Shown here one piece after another: positions 44,184-52,288 of a stretch of 64,000 bases of DNA (positions are counted from its first letter, which is position 1; each line of letters begins with the position of its first letter). Below the pieces are notes generated by a model. It did no database searches. It was not told where the DNA came from and saw only the letters and a program-made list of their open reading frames with translations. This stretch comes from a virus. The stretch is from IMG/VR virus record IMGVR_UViG_3300044994_000320, positions 23,212 to 87,211 of that record; one strand, given 5' to 3'. The position numbers and the translations under genes are program-made.

Positions 44184-44991
44184 TAGCAGTGAAGGCAGAG
44201 AGCTACATTTTAAGTCTATAAAGGGTATCCAGTTTGTTCCTTGTGAATTTTCACTTATTGACGATTGGAGCCCTATACTTGAATCGTTAGCTAAAGGTAG
44301 CTGCTGGACGTATATCGTCATCCAACGCTTTTTGAACAGGCAAAAAGCTAACCCGAATTACGGAAAGGCTTGGCTAAGTGAAAGGCTGTTGGCTGAGATT
44401 ACCGCGTCATCTATACCTACGGTTGACAAGCGCTTGGCTGTGCTCACCGAGCATAAGTTTTTAGAATTAGAAACTCGGAACCACAACAAGCTGTTCTACA
44501 CCGTTTTAGAATTACCGAGTCCACCTGTCGTGTCTACGCGCCGTGCAGATACGCCTAAGCTTAACGAAGTTAATCTAGACGCGGCTTTCAACGCCCCTCC
44601 ACCAGAGCGCATAGCCAAAATGGAGTCGCCCGAGCATTGGAAAAACGTTAAAGATGTTGCGAGATACTGGCAGTACGCTTACAGCGAAATGATGCGCCGG
44701 GAAAAACGTACCCAAGAACCAGTCGAATACGGGTTCCCTAACCAGAAAGAGTTGAAGCATCTAAAAAGCCTTCTCGAAGAGTATGGTGCGGTTCGTGTAA
44801 AAGAGGCCATCGACCATATGATGTCAGATTTTAGAAGCTACATTGATAGTTACCCTACTATTGCCGCTTTTTATGGCTATCGAAGGTCTATTTTTCCAGA
44901 AGCTTCTGTCGGAAAGCCCGGAAGAAAAGACCAGTGGAAGTCCAGCAAAGTAAACGAGTTTAAGAAGAACGGAAAGATAGGTGTATGGTAG
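44170..44991 (+). CDS. Replication initiation protein, O/DnaD-like (273 aa)
   Basis: The N-terminal part (about 45-115) looks like a winged helix with WLSERLLAEITASSIPTVDKRLAVL. The middle is a Pro-rich linker, and the C-terminal part (about 190-240) is helical and DnaD-like. Position directly before a DnaC-like loader is the classic order for phage initiator and loader pairs. It overlaps the neighbouring genes on both sides. An origin might lie within its own coding sequence, but I see no clear iterons. Confidence 0.65.
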   Translation: MAENDSSEGRELHFKSIKGIQFVPCEFSLIDDWSPILESLAKGSCWTYIVIQRFLNRQKANPNYGKAWLSERLLAEITASSIPTVDKRLAVLTEHKFLELETRNHNKLFYTVLELPSPPVVSTRRADTPKLNEVNLDAAFNAPPPERIAKMESPEHWKNVKDVARYWQYAYSEMMRREKRTQEPVEYGFPNQKELKHLKSLLEEYGAVRVKEAIDHMMSDFRSYIDSYPTIAAFYGYRRSIFPEASVGKPGRKDQWKSSKVNEFKKNGKIGVW

Positions 44992-45584
44992 TCTTTGAAG
45001 GTAAAGTTCCGCGGCTAAAAGACCTCTTAGTAGACTCAAGAATTCGTTCAAGAATATCAAAGAGCCACTTAAAAGAGTATCTGTCTATTCTGGAAGTGTG
45101 TAAGACGTTTGTATCGGCTGCAGACTTTTCCCCTCCGGGCAAGGGCCTCTTTTTTTACGGCCCAAATGGTGGCGGTAAAAGCTGGGTTGCTGCAGCTGTC
45201 GCTAACGAGATTAGTTCGAGAACTAAATGCGAAGCTTTACGCAGGTCAGTTCCCGAGATTCTATTTCAGTATTTCAAGACGTGGGAGATTGACGAACAGC
45301 TTATGTACGCTCCCGTGCTCGTTTTAGAAGAAATCGGTAAAGAAATTCGCACTAAAAACGAGCACGCTGAAAAGCAGATTGAGTTCATCCTTAAATATCG
45401 CTTCGAGGAAGGCAAGATTACGATTATCACAGCCAACGTAACTGCACAAGAGATTACCGATATTTATGGAGGTACAGTCGCGTCTATTTTCTACGGTCGA
45501 TGCTTTCCTATCGAATTTCCTGATGTAGACCTAAGAATTTTACAGAACCAAGACTTTCAAAAAAGAATTCTAAAAGGAGATTAG
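44985..45584 (+). CDS. DnaC-like helicase loader (AAA+)
   Basis: It has a Walker A of the form GPNGGGKS (59-66) and Walker B VLVLEEIG (about 107-114), where family members usually have DDxG. It is 199 residues long, shorter than E. coli DnaC, with the N-terminal helicase-binding segment reduced. It probably loads the DnaB-like helicase encoded at 47132. It overlaps the initiator gene by seven bases. Confidence 0.82.
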   Translation: MVVFEGKVPRLKDLLVDSRIRSRISKSHLKEYLSILEVCKTFVSAADFSPPGKGLFFYGPNGGGKSWVAAAVANEISSRTKCEALRRSVPEILFQYFKTWEIDEQLMYAPVLVLEEIGKEIRTKNEHAEKQIEFILKYRFEEGKITIITANVTAQEITDIYGGTVASIFYGRCFPIEFPDVDLRILQNQDFQKRILKGD

Positions 45585-45585
45585 T

Positions 45586-46233
45586 ATGAACAAAGAAGAT
45601 CAAGAAAAAGACTACGCCTTGCAGCAAAAAGTTTTCTGCGACATCGTTGAAAAAGCTTCGAGCACTGCCAAGGTCACCTTCGACTCACGTGTTGTAGGAA
45701 AGGTGTACATAGAAGTACGATCAGCAGAAGAGCAAGAAAAAATCGCCAACGCTCTGAAAACGCAATGGCCTTTCGAGGCATCTTTTAGGGTGTCTTGTGC
45801 TATTGTTGAAGGTAGCTCCAAGCCCATCGAAAATGAGCAAGAAGTCTTTGAAGATTCTTCACCGAAGAAATCTCGTATGGAAAAACTTGAAGATGCGCTT
45901 CGTAGTGGAGCTAATCGCGATACGTTTAAAGCCGCTTCTGAATGCACTCAAAAGTTTGCAGAACTTGTCGGTTCTTTTATTGTTAGTGCTACCATGCAAC
46001 CTTCGGCAAAAGCTTTGATTACTTTCGCTAAAATTGAAAATGGCGCGTTAAGGCAATCGTATATTGAGGTAGACTTTGATACTCTATCTACCTTTAGCAC
46101 GCATGTTAAAGCCGATGTCGAAAACGATGACGATGCGGTCACTAACGCTAAAAATGCGATAAAGAATGTCGATTCGGTTGCTCCTGTTAAAGAAGATGAG
46201 CATTCTGATGATTCTTTAATGCAGGACAGCTAA
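45586..46233 (+). CDS. Hypothetical acidic protein (215 aa)
   Basis: The protein is unrecognised. Residues 20-75 form a small alpha/beta unit, residues 95-165 another, and the C-terminus is strongly acidic (DEHSDDS) like the tails of ssDNA-binding or clamp-interacting proteins. It lies between helicase-loader and helicase genes behind AAAGGAG. Confidence 0.5.
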   Translation: MNKEDQEKDYALQQKVFCDIVEKASSTAKVTFDSRVVGKVYIEVRSAEEQEKIANALKTQWPFEASFRVSCAIVEGSSKPIENEQEVFEDSSPKKSRMEKLEDALRSGANRDTFKAASECTQKFAELVGSFIVSATMQPSAKALITFAKIENGALRQSYIEVDFDTLSTFSTHVKADVENDDDAVTNAKNAIKNVDSVAPVKEDEHSDDSLMQDS

Positions 46234-46234
46234 A

Positions 46235-46693
46235 ATGGACTGGATTTTTGAATTGCAGAAAAATTCCGCTCTTGTTGAGATAGAACGATACGAAGCCTAT
46301 GCGGATAACGCGTATTGGAGTGCTATTTTAAGCATACACTCAACGTCCAGTATCTATAAAAATTTCGTAGAGTTCCTTTCGACAGATAAAGAATTCTGCG
46401 AAAGTTTGCCAGATATTTTGTACGACGCGCAAATGACTAACCTTAAGGTTGACTACCCTGTCCGGTTATATCAGTTTTCTTCACTGAAAATAGATGACGC
46501 CTCTTTTTCTGAGCTCCTATCTGTGCTTTTAGGTAAAAAGCCTCTTACCGAATACAGATTGGATTATAGAGCTAATCAGGTTATGGTTTCTATGATCAGT
46601 TCGCACCAAAGAGTCGGTTGCCTATCTCCAAAGCAGTTTCCCTACGCTTGGAAAGTGCTAAAAAGCAGGTTTTCCCAGCGCATGACGAAATGA
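46235..46693 (+). CDS. Hypothetical protein (152 aa)
   Basis: It is a helical protein of unknown family, directly after the acidic protein. It has no membrane segment or metal motif. The context is replication. Confidence 0.45.
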   Translation: MDWIFELQKNSALVEIERYEAYADNAYWSAILSIHSTSSIYKNFVEFLSTDKEFCESLPDILYDAQMTNLKVDYPVRLYQFSSLKIDDASFSELLSVLLGKKPLTEYRLDYRANQVMVSMISSHQRVGCLSPKQFPYAWKVLKSRFSQRMTK

Positions 46694-46700
46694 CAAGTAT

Positions 46701-47132
46701 ATGGCGATGATCCATACGGTAAAGAAAATCGGCCGGCGCTATCAAACCGGGCAACAGCCGCTCGTAGTTATCGACTCTAATTGCACGTTCGATAAAGTGC
46801 AGGAGAGAGCTTTAAGACGACTTTTTAGGGTGTCCGATCTTTTTGTTTGGCACGCGCTTTACAGTGATAGCTTTTTTGAATGGTTATCGACAGCTTCTCT
46901 TGTAGAAAAAGACTACGAGCGTATAGCTGGTGTTCACACTAGATACCGTTTTCGTGGTTATCATGTTTTTGGCCCGGTGTTTGCGCAATTACATGAGCTC
47001 TTGCCATGGCTGTGTAGAGTTAACGGTTTGTTAGTTACACAAAATCCGGCTATAATCGATAAAGCAGACTATTTTAGGGTTACAACCCCGTTATCTGCTT
47101 TGCATTACTTGAAGCAAAAAAGGAGAATGTAG
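46701..47132 (+). CDS. Hypothetical basic protein (143 aa)
   Basis: It is an unrecognised basic protein rich in Arg, His and Leu, with VVIDSN around residues 22-27 and several aromatics. Its stop shares a base with the GTG start of the DnaB-like gene, so expression is coupled to the helicase. Confidence 0.45.
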   Translation: MAMIHTVKKIGRRYQTGQQPLVVIDSNCTFDKVQERALRRLFRVSDLFVWHALYSDSFFEWLSTASLVEKDYERIAGVHTRYRFRGYHVFGPVFAQLHELLPWLCRVNGLLVTQNPAIIDKADYFRVTTPLSALHYLKQKRRM

Positions 47133-48478
47133 TGGATTACGGTTTTGCCGTTGTATGTAAGATTCTCTCGGCTCCTACGCAAGAAGACCGAGAAATAGGG
47201 TTAAAGAAAGTAATCAATGCCGGTATCCATGCAGAGATGCTCGGCCCTGTTAGGGATAAGCAACTCGACTATGTGTTGAAGCATTACAAAAAATTCGGCG
47301 CGGTAATAGACAAAGCCACCTTCTTTTCGCGTTTCAAAAGCGAGATAGACATCGATACTCCAGAACCGATCGAGTATTACATAGAAGAGGTTAAAGATTC
47401 TTTCCTTTTCATGAAACTCAAAAATGTTCGCGAGGTTATCGAAGAAGGTCTAGAAAACGACACGAGCGAAAATATCGTTAAGAAGGCTTTAGGCATTTTG
47501 CGTGAATGCATGATAACTACAAAGCCTATGGTAGACCTCGAATACTCAGGTTCTATGGATCAGAGGTTACAGACATACTATCAGCGCACTCTTATAGGTG
47601 ACAAGATTACCGGTGTGCCTACAGGTATTTCTGCCATAGATAGTGTAGTAAAAGGCTTTAAGCCAGGAGAGTACATCGTTATTCACGGTAGGCCAGAGTC
47701 ATATAAGACTTACCTCACCCTTTTCATGGCGTACAACGCTAATAAAGCTGGATACAGAGTCTTATACGTTTCAAGAGAGATGCCCCCAGCGCAGCTTCTT
47801 ATGCGTGTAGACTCTTTTTATGCAAAAGTCGATCCAGCTAAGATTAAACATGGGTTTATCGACGAAGAGGATTTCAACCTTTTTCGTGACGCGTTGGTTA
47901 AGACGAAAAACAGCACGGAATTTGTGATTTCTGGCGCGATGGGTGACGACAACGGAGCGTATACCGTAGAGGCCGTACAAGCTAAGATAAAAGAAGTACG
48001 ACCGCAGCTTGTATTTTTAGACGGTATTTATTTGATGTCTGTTCCAGGCCACAAAGGTTCCGATTGGGAGAGACTCAAGACAGTCTCACAAGGCATTAAG
48101 CAGCTTGCTATGACCGAATCCGTGCCCATAGTTGCAACGTCCCAAACAAAAAAAGGTTCGACGTTCAATAGTTACGGTGGAGATAACGTAGCTTTTGGTG
48201 ACTCTCTTTTTCAAGATGCAGACATGATGTTCAGCATCGGCAGAGAATGGGACCATGTTATGAATACCAAGTCTCGTGTGCAATGGGTCAAGTGGGATAA
48301 AACGCGCGATGATAGCCCAGGTCAGACCTTTTATCTTGATTGGAATTTTCTTTCGATGCGTATTCGAGAGTCTTTCGACAAAAGCGTATTTTTAGGAGGT
48401 CTGGCCGATCCTGAAAAAGGCGCGATAAAAAACAGTGCCGAAGTTGAAGGCCCAAGTTGGGCTGGCGAAGAGTTTTAG
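47132..48478 (+). CDS. Replicative DNA helicase (DnaB-like)
   Basis: The 448-residue protein has an N-terminal helical domain and a RecA-like C-terminal domain beginning GVPTGISAIDSVVKGFKPGE. Its Walker A is GRPESYKT (186-193), with Tyr where most members have Gly. The SREMPPAQLLMR motif and Walker B LVFLDGIY follow. It unwinds the fork and should work with the loader and primase encoded nearby. The GTG start is coupled to the upstream stop. Confidence 0.88.
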   Translation: MDYGFAVVCKILSAPTQEDREIGLKKVINAGIHAEMLGPVRDKQLDYVLKHYKKFGAVIDKATFFSRFKSEIDIDTPEPIEYYIEEVKDSFLFMKLKNVREVIEEGLENDTSENIVKKALGILRECMITTKPMVDLEYSGSMDQRLQTYYQRTLIGDKITGVPTGISAIDSVVKGFKPGEYIVIHGRPESYKTYLTLFMAYNANKAGYRVLYVSREMPPAQLLMRVDSFYAKVDPAKIKHGFIDEEDFNLFRDALVKTKNSTEFVISGAMGDDNGAYTVEAVQAKIKEVRPQLVFLDGIYLMSVPGHKGSDWERLKTVSQGIKQLAMTESVPIVATSQTKKGSTFNSYGGDNVAFGDSLFQDADMMFSIGREWDHVMNTKSRVQWVKWDKTRDDSPGQTFYLDWNFLSMRIRESFDKSVFLGGLADPEKGAIKNSAEVEGPSWAGEEF

Positions 48479-48479
48479 C

Positions 48480-48638
48480 ATGAGAGAAATACTTGTTGGA
48501 TTATTAGGCATGCTCGCCAGCGCTGTTATCGGCTTTCTTGTTTGCTACATCATGTACGTTAAGACTATCAGTTACGCGTATTTTGCCCTACCTGTTGTGT
48601 TTATGGTTACTATAGGCTACTGGGCTAAAAAGGAGTAA
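48480..48638 (+). CDS. Small membrane protein (52 aa)
   Basis: ATG 48480 follows the helicase stop directly. The peptide has two hydrophobic helices (about 4-25 and 30-48) and a basic end. It lies between helicase and primase genes, an odd place for a membrane protein. It could tether the replication complex or act on the host membrane. The function is unknown. Confidence 0.5.
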   Translation: MREILVGLLGMLASAVIGFLVCYIMYVKTISYAYFALPVVFMVTIGYWAKKE

Positions 48639-48640
48639 AG

Positions 48641-49561
48641 ATGCTTGACCCGAATTTTTTAATAAAGACGCTTGGGCTTAAAAAAGCGCGAGTCGTCGGT
48701 AAAAATCTTATGGCTTGTTGTCTATTCCATAAAGAGAATGAGCCAAGCATGGGCATCAATTTGTTTAATGGCCGGTGGAACTGTTTTTCGTGTCTTGAAA
48801 AAGGTCGAAAACTCGATACGATTTATTTCAAGCTCAATATGGAGGTTCCGACTACTTACCCCACGACTGACGGGAAGCCTTTCAATCCTGAAGAAGAGCC
48901 TGGTAAAATGGAGGAGGAAGTAGAGCCAGAAATAAACCAGTCTTGGATGGGTTTTCTTATGGCGAACCCAAGCAAGGCCCTAGAGGAACTGCATCTGCTG
49001 GGGAAAAAAGACATAACTTTAGATATGGTCGGTCGATATCGAGTAGGCTATAGCGATAAAAAAGGTTCAATCTTTTTCCCTATTACGGTTCGTGACACCT
49101 TGATTTCATACATGGAGCGAAATAAAGATTGGAAAGAACGGTACCGCATACGCCCCGCAGGCGCTAAAAAAGGCAAACTGCTATTCGGGCTAGATCAAGC
49201 GTATAACTGTAACTACAACGTCTCGCGCCAGAAAAAGATGTGCATTTTAGTAGAAAGCTGCACAGATGCTTTGCAGGTCGCGTCAGCTATAGGGCACCCA
49301 CTTGCCGTAGCTACCTGTGGTGGGTATATATCAGACTACCATGTCGATATGACAATAAAGCATTTCGATGTAATTTATTTGCTCCCACAAAATGATGATG
49401 TTGGGCAAAAGTGGACTCGTGATTTGATCCATAAGCTAAAAAAGAACCCAAGCGTAAAAAAGCTGTGGGGCGCCAGAATGCCTATAAAGTACAAAGACCC
49501 TGGAATGGCCCCTTTCGATGAGATTAAAAAAGCGCTTCGAGAGGCTAAATTTATTCTATAA
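48641..49561 (+). CDS. DNA primase (CHC2 zinc finger + TOPRIM)
   Basis: The N-terminal zinc finger is C27-x2-H30-x17-C48-x2-C51, the CHC2 pattern of DnaG-type primases. A TOPRIM-like domain begins at CILVESCTDALQVA and continues to LLPQNDDVGQKW, which holds the acidic metal-binding residues. At 306 residues it lacks the helicase-binding C-terminal domain of bacterial DnaG. It makes RNA primers for the polymerase encoded next. Confidence 0.85.
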   Translation: MLDPNFLIKTLGLKKARVVGKNLMACCLFHKENEPSMGINLFNGRWNCFSCLEKGRKLDTIYFKLNMEVPTTYPTTDGKPFNPEEEPGKMEEEVEPEINQSWMGFLMANPSKALEELHLLGKKDITLDMVGRYRVGYSDKKGSIFFPITVRDTLISYMERNKDWKERYRIRPAGAKKGKLLFGLDQAYNCNYNVSRQKKMCILVESCTDALQVASAIGHPLAVATCGGYISDYHVDMTIKHFDVIYLLPQNDDVGQKWTRDLIHKLKKNPSVKKLWGARMPIKYKDPGMAPFDEIKKALREAKFIL

Positions 49562-49612
49562 AATAATACTTTACACAATACCTAAATTAACCAAATTAAC
49601 AAAGGAGCTTAA

Positions 49613-51397
49613 ATGCTAAACATAGAAGAATTGAAACGGGGAGACGCGTCGTTTTACGACACTATTCTCCCGCTACTTCCCTCTCTGTACGTTTCGTTAG
49701 ACTTAGAGTGGGAAATCGAAACAAAGTTTCCAGAGCTTTTTTCGATCGCTTATCGTGTGCCTGAAACGAATCCTGTAGAATGGCGTTCAAGATCTTTCAT
49801 CTATTGCGATGACACCATGCATATTCTTGAAGCCATTCTGCAAAAAAGTCGCGGGTTGGTTTTTCATAACGCCAAAGCGGATTTGGATGTTTTAGAGTGT
49901 AATGGGCATGAAATCGAGTATTTACGAGGGAAAGTCCATGACACGCTTCTTATGGCCCATTTGGTTGATGAGGTTCGCCGAAAAGGGCTAAAAGTGCGTG
50001 CAGAAGATGTCGGTATGACACTAAAAGAACTCGATGAAGTAGATCGAGGCAACATAGAAGAGTACATGAAGTACAACGAAAACGACGCTTTGGCTACGAT
50101 AAAGCTTTTCTACAAATACGGCGCCACGTTAAAAAGAGACGACCTACTTATTGCCTACGAACTTGAACGCATGTGCGTGTATCCGACAATGCGTATGGAG
50201 CAACAGGGCCTATACATCGACCGAGCTAAAACGCTTGAGCTTGAGCGCCTAGCCAATGAACGTATAAAGTTTATTGAAGGAGAGCTCTTCAAAGCTAACG
50301 GCGGCCCATTTAACCCAGCCTCGTCTAAGCAACTGGCCGTTTTTCTTTTTAAGACACTGGGGTTAGCTCAAGATAAGCGTTGGATAACGGACGCTGGTAA
50401 CGTGTCCACTGCGGCTAATGTTTTGGAAGAACTTTATGAGCGTGAGAAAAAAGGGCCTCACGGAGAGATTCTTACGTTGTTAATGGAGTACAGAAAACTT
50501 CGCAAAATTGTGTCTACCTATGTTGGTGAAGCTATTTTGAAGCATGTAGGCGCAGACGGGTTTATTCACGCCAGTTTTAGTCAAGTTGGTACCGTTACAG
50601 GCAGATTCAGCTGTTCCGATCCAAATTTACAGAATCAGCCTAAAGACCCCCTTTTCAAAGATGACCCCGATACGCTTATTCGTAAGCAGTATGTGGCGCC
50701 ACCCGGTAAAAAGATGGTTGTTATCGACTATTCTCAGATCGAACTTCGTGTTATGGCTTACCTCTCTCAAGATAAGCGTATGCTAGAGGTCTATGCCAAT
50801 GACGAAGACCTACACGAGGATATGGCTAAGTTCGCAGGAGTTGAGCGCGATTTTGCTAAGACTCTAAACTTCGGTATGGCCTATGGTCTTGTCGAAAAGA
50901 CTTTTGCGGCAAACACAGGTCTTCCGCTTAAAAAAGTACAAGAAATGTATGCTAAACACGAAGAGCGGTTCCCTGGCTTGTACAAGATGTTCGCAAATAT
51001 CCGGCAGTTTACTCGTGAAACGGGCTATACTATTACGATGAGTGGTCGTCGTCGGCGTATTCCCGAGATATACAGCGATAACTTTGTTGAAAAGGCTCAC
51101 GCTCAACGGCAGGCAGTAAACACTACGATTCAAGGCAGCGCGGGGGATTTAATAAAACTCGCGATGATTAACCTTTACGAAAACACCGATCACAAAGAAG
51201 TTCAAATGGCTGCTCAGATTCATGATGAGCTTCTGTTGTACATCCCCGATGTCGGTAAAGACGAAGAGTACCTCGAAAAGATACAGCACCTTTTCGAGAC
51301 TGCTATGGTCGTAAAGTCTATACGTTTCAAAGCTGAAGGAAAAATCTGCGCGACGTGGGCAGACAAAAACCTTAAAGCACCAAAAGTCGAAGTGTAA
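49613..51397 (+). CDS. Family A DNA polymerase with 3'-5' exonuclease
   Basis: The N-terminal DnaQ-type exonuclease shows Exo I (D30-x-E32), Exo II (HNAKADLD) and Exo III (YNENDA). The polymerase domain has GRFSCSDPNLQNQP, motif A DYSQIELR, motif B RDFAKTLNFGMAYG and motif C QIHDELL. At 594 residues it lacks the 5'-3' exonuclease domain of bacterial Pol I. It is the replicative polymerase of the phage. The upstream gap has the candidate element at 49568 and a good AAAGGAG. Confidence 0.95.
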   Translation: MLNIEELKRGDASFYDTILPLLPSLYVSLDLEWEIETKFPELFSIAYRVPETNPVEWRSRSFIYCDDTMHILEAILQKSRGLVFHNAKADLDVLECNGHEIEYLRGKVHDTLLMAHLVDEVRRKGLKVRAEDVGMTLKELDEVDRGNIEEYMKYNENDALATIKLFYKYGATLKRDDLLIAYELERMCVYPTMRMEQQGLYIDRAKTLELERLANERIKFIEGELFKANGGPFNPASSKQLAVFLFKTLGLAQDKRWITDAGNVSTAANVLEELYEREKKGPHGEILTLLMEYRKLRKIVSTYVGEAILKHVGADGFIHASFSQVGTVTGRFSCSDPNLQNQPKDPLFKDDPDTLIRKQYVAPPGKKMVVIDYSQIELRVMAYLSQDKRMLEVYANDEDLHEDMAKFAGVERDFAKTLNFGMAYGLVEKTFAANTGLPLKKVQEMYAKHEERFPGLYKMFANIRQFTRETGYTITMSGRRRRIPEIYSDNFVEKAHAQRQAVNTTIQGSAGDLIKLAMINLYENTDHKEVQMAAQIHDELLLYIPDVGKDEEYLEKIQHLFETAMVVKSIRFKAEGKICATWADKNLKAPKVEV

Positions 51398-51403
51398 AAA
51401 AGC

Positions 51404-51450
51404 GCCGAAACTCGGTTGGGAGTTTTTAGGGTTCGATTCCCTATTCGGCA
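51404..51450 (+). ncRNA. tRNA-like element without an anticodon arm (47 nt)
   Basis: All 47 bases fall into a three-arm fold. A six-pair acceptor stem forms from GCCGAA (51404-51409) and TTCGGC (51444-51449). The D-type arm is ACTC-GGTTGG-GAGT (51410-51423), followed by a TTT linker. The T arm is TAGGG-TTCGATT-CCCTA (51427-51443) with a canonical seven-base T loop. An unpaired A at 51450 stands at the discriminator position. No CCA is encoded and no anticodon arm exists. The same bases allow a competing terminator-like hairpin AAACTC/GAGTTT (51408-51425) with a U-run. It may be a tRNA remnant, a tRNA mimic, or a terminator with coincidental likeness. Confidence 0.5.
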
Positions 51451-51452
51451 AA

Positions 51453-51485
51453 AGCTCGTATAAAAGTCAAAGACTTAAAAGAGCT
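51453..51485 (+). promoter_or_regulatory. Nested hairpin in the leader of the SSB gene
   Basis: AGCTC (51453-51457) pairs with GAGCT (51481-51485), and inside it AAGTC (51464-51468) pairs with GACTT (51472-51476) around an AAA loop. It stands between the tRNA-like element and the AGGAGG of the SSB gene. It may be an RNA leader element that affects SSB expression. The stems are short, so confidence is limited. Confidence 0.35.
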
Positions 51486-51508
51486 AAATAATAAGTAGGA
51501 GGTACTCG

Positions 51509-52237
51509 ATGAGTACAGAAGTTACAAGTCTCGATTCAATTTTTGATAAGACTGAGTCGATTCAAGATAAAGCCAAGGATGTCGATGAGCGAAGAAAGAA
51601 CTCCGGAAAAGGCGTTCCGTGGCTATTTTTAGAGGAAGGTGATGAGGCCCTTGTGCGATTTTTGCACCGTGACCCCGTTCTTTACTATTCCCATCGAGTT
51701 TGGGACCCGGACAAAAGCGAAGGCAAAGGCGGATATGTCAATCTTACCTGTACAAAAGCTGCCGGTCGTTGCCCTTTGTGCGAAGTAGGCGAAAAACGTA
51801 GCTATAAAGGTGCGTACCTTGTTTTGCATATAAACAACACCGGTGATGGCGACAAGGTTGTTCCGATGGTCAAGATGCTGATTCGTGGTATTAACGACTT
51901 GCGTATGCTTGAAGCTAAATCGAAAAAGTTCGATCTTACAAAAGTAAACCTCGAAGTGTCGCGTGTCGGTTCCAGCACAGATTCGCGGCTTATACTCGAT
52001 CGCAGTGAGGATACTACAATGCCTGAGTTTGACCGTACCCCAATCGACGGTGCGTCAAACGAAGAGCAGTATGTAGCGTTCCTCAAAAAGAAGCTGAAGC
52101 CAGACATGAAGAAAATGGAGGCCATAGCCGGCACAAAGCGCGGCTCTTCAAAAGGCTCGAACAGCCAGGAATCCGACAAAAAATCGCAAACAAACACCAG
52201 TACGGAATCCGATGATGACGATGACATTCCATTTTAA
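51509..52237 (+). CDS. Single-stranded DNA-binding protein
   Basis: This 242-residue protein has a central OB-type region with a zinc site (C81, C88, C91 in CTKAAGRCPLC), as in T4 gp32-like proteins. A Ser/Lys-rich linker leads to a C-terminal acidic tip DDDDDIPF, the conserved end through which SSBs recruit replication and repair partners. It lies between polymerase and RecA genes. The combination of a gp32-like zinc core and a bacterial-type tip is notable. Confidence 0.88.
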   Translation: MSTEVTSLDSIFDKTESIQDKAKDVDERRKNSGKGVPWLFLEEGDEALVRFLHRDPVLYYSHRVWDPDKSEGKGGYVNLTCTKAAGRCPLCEVGEKRSYKGAYLVLHINNTGDGDKVVPMVKMLIRGINDLRMLEAKSKKFDLTKVNLEVSRVGSSTDSRLILDRSEDTTMPEFDRTPIDGASNEEQYVAFLKKKLKPDMKKMEAIAGTKRGSSKGSNSQESDKKSQTNTSTESDDDDDIPF

Positions 52238-52247
52238 GGAACACCAA

Positions 52248-52274
52248 GGAGGGCGCTCAGCCCTCCATAATTTT
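52248..52274 (+). terminator. Terminator-like stem-loop after the SSB gene
   Basis: GGAGGGC (52248-52254) pairs with GCCCTCC (52260-52266) around GCTCA, followed by ATAATTTT. The seven-pair GC-rich stem with a moderate U-tract suggests an intrinsic terminator or attenuator that would let SSB be made in excess over the downstream RecA. Confidence 0.6.
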
Positions 52275-52288
52275 AAGGAGAATCGCAA

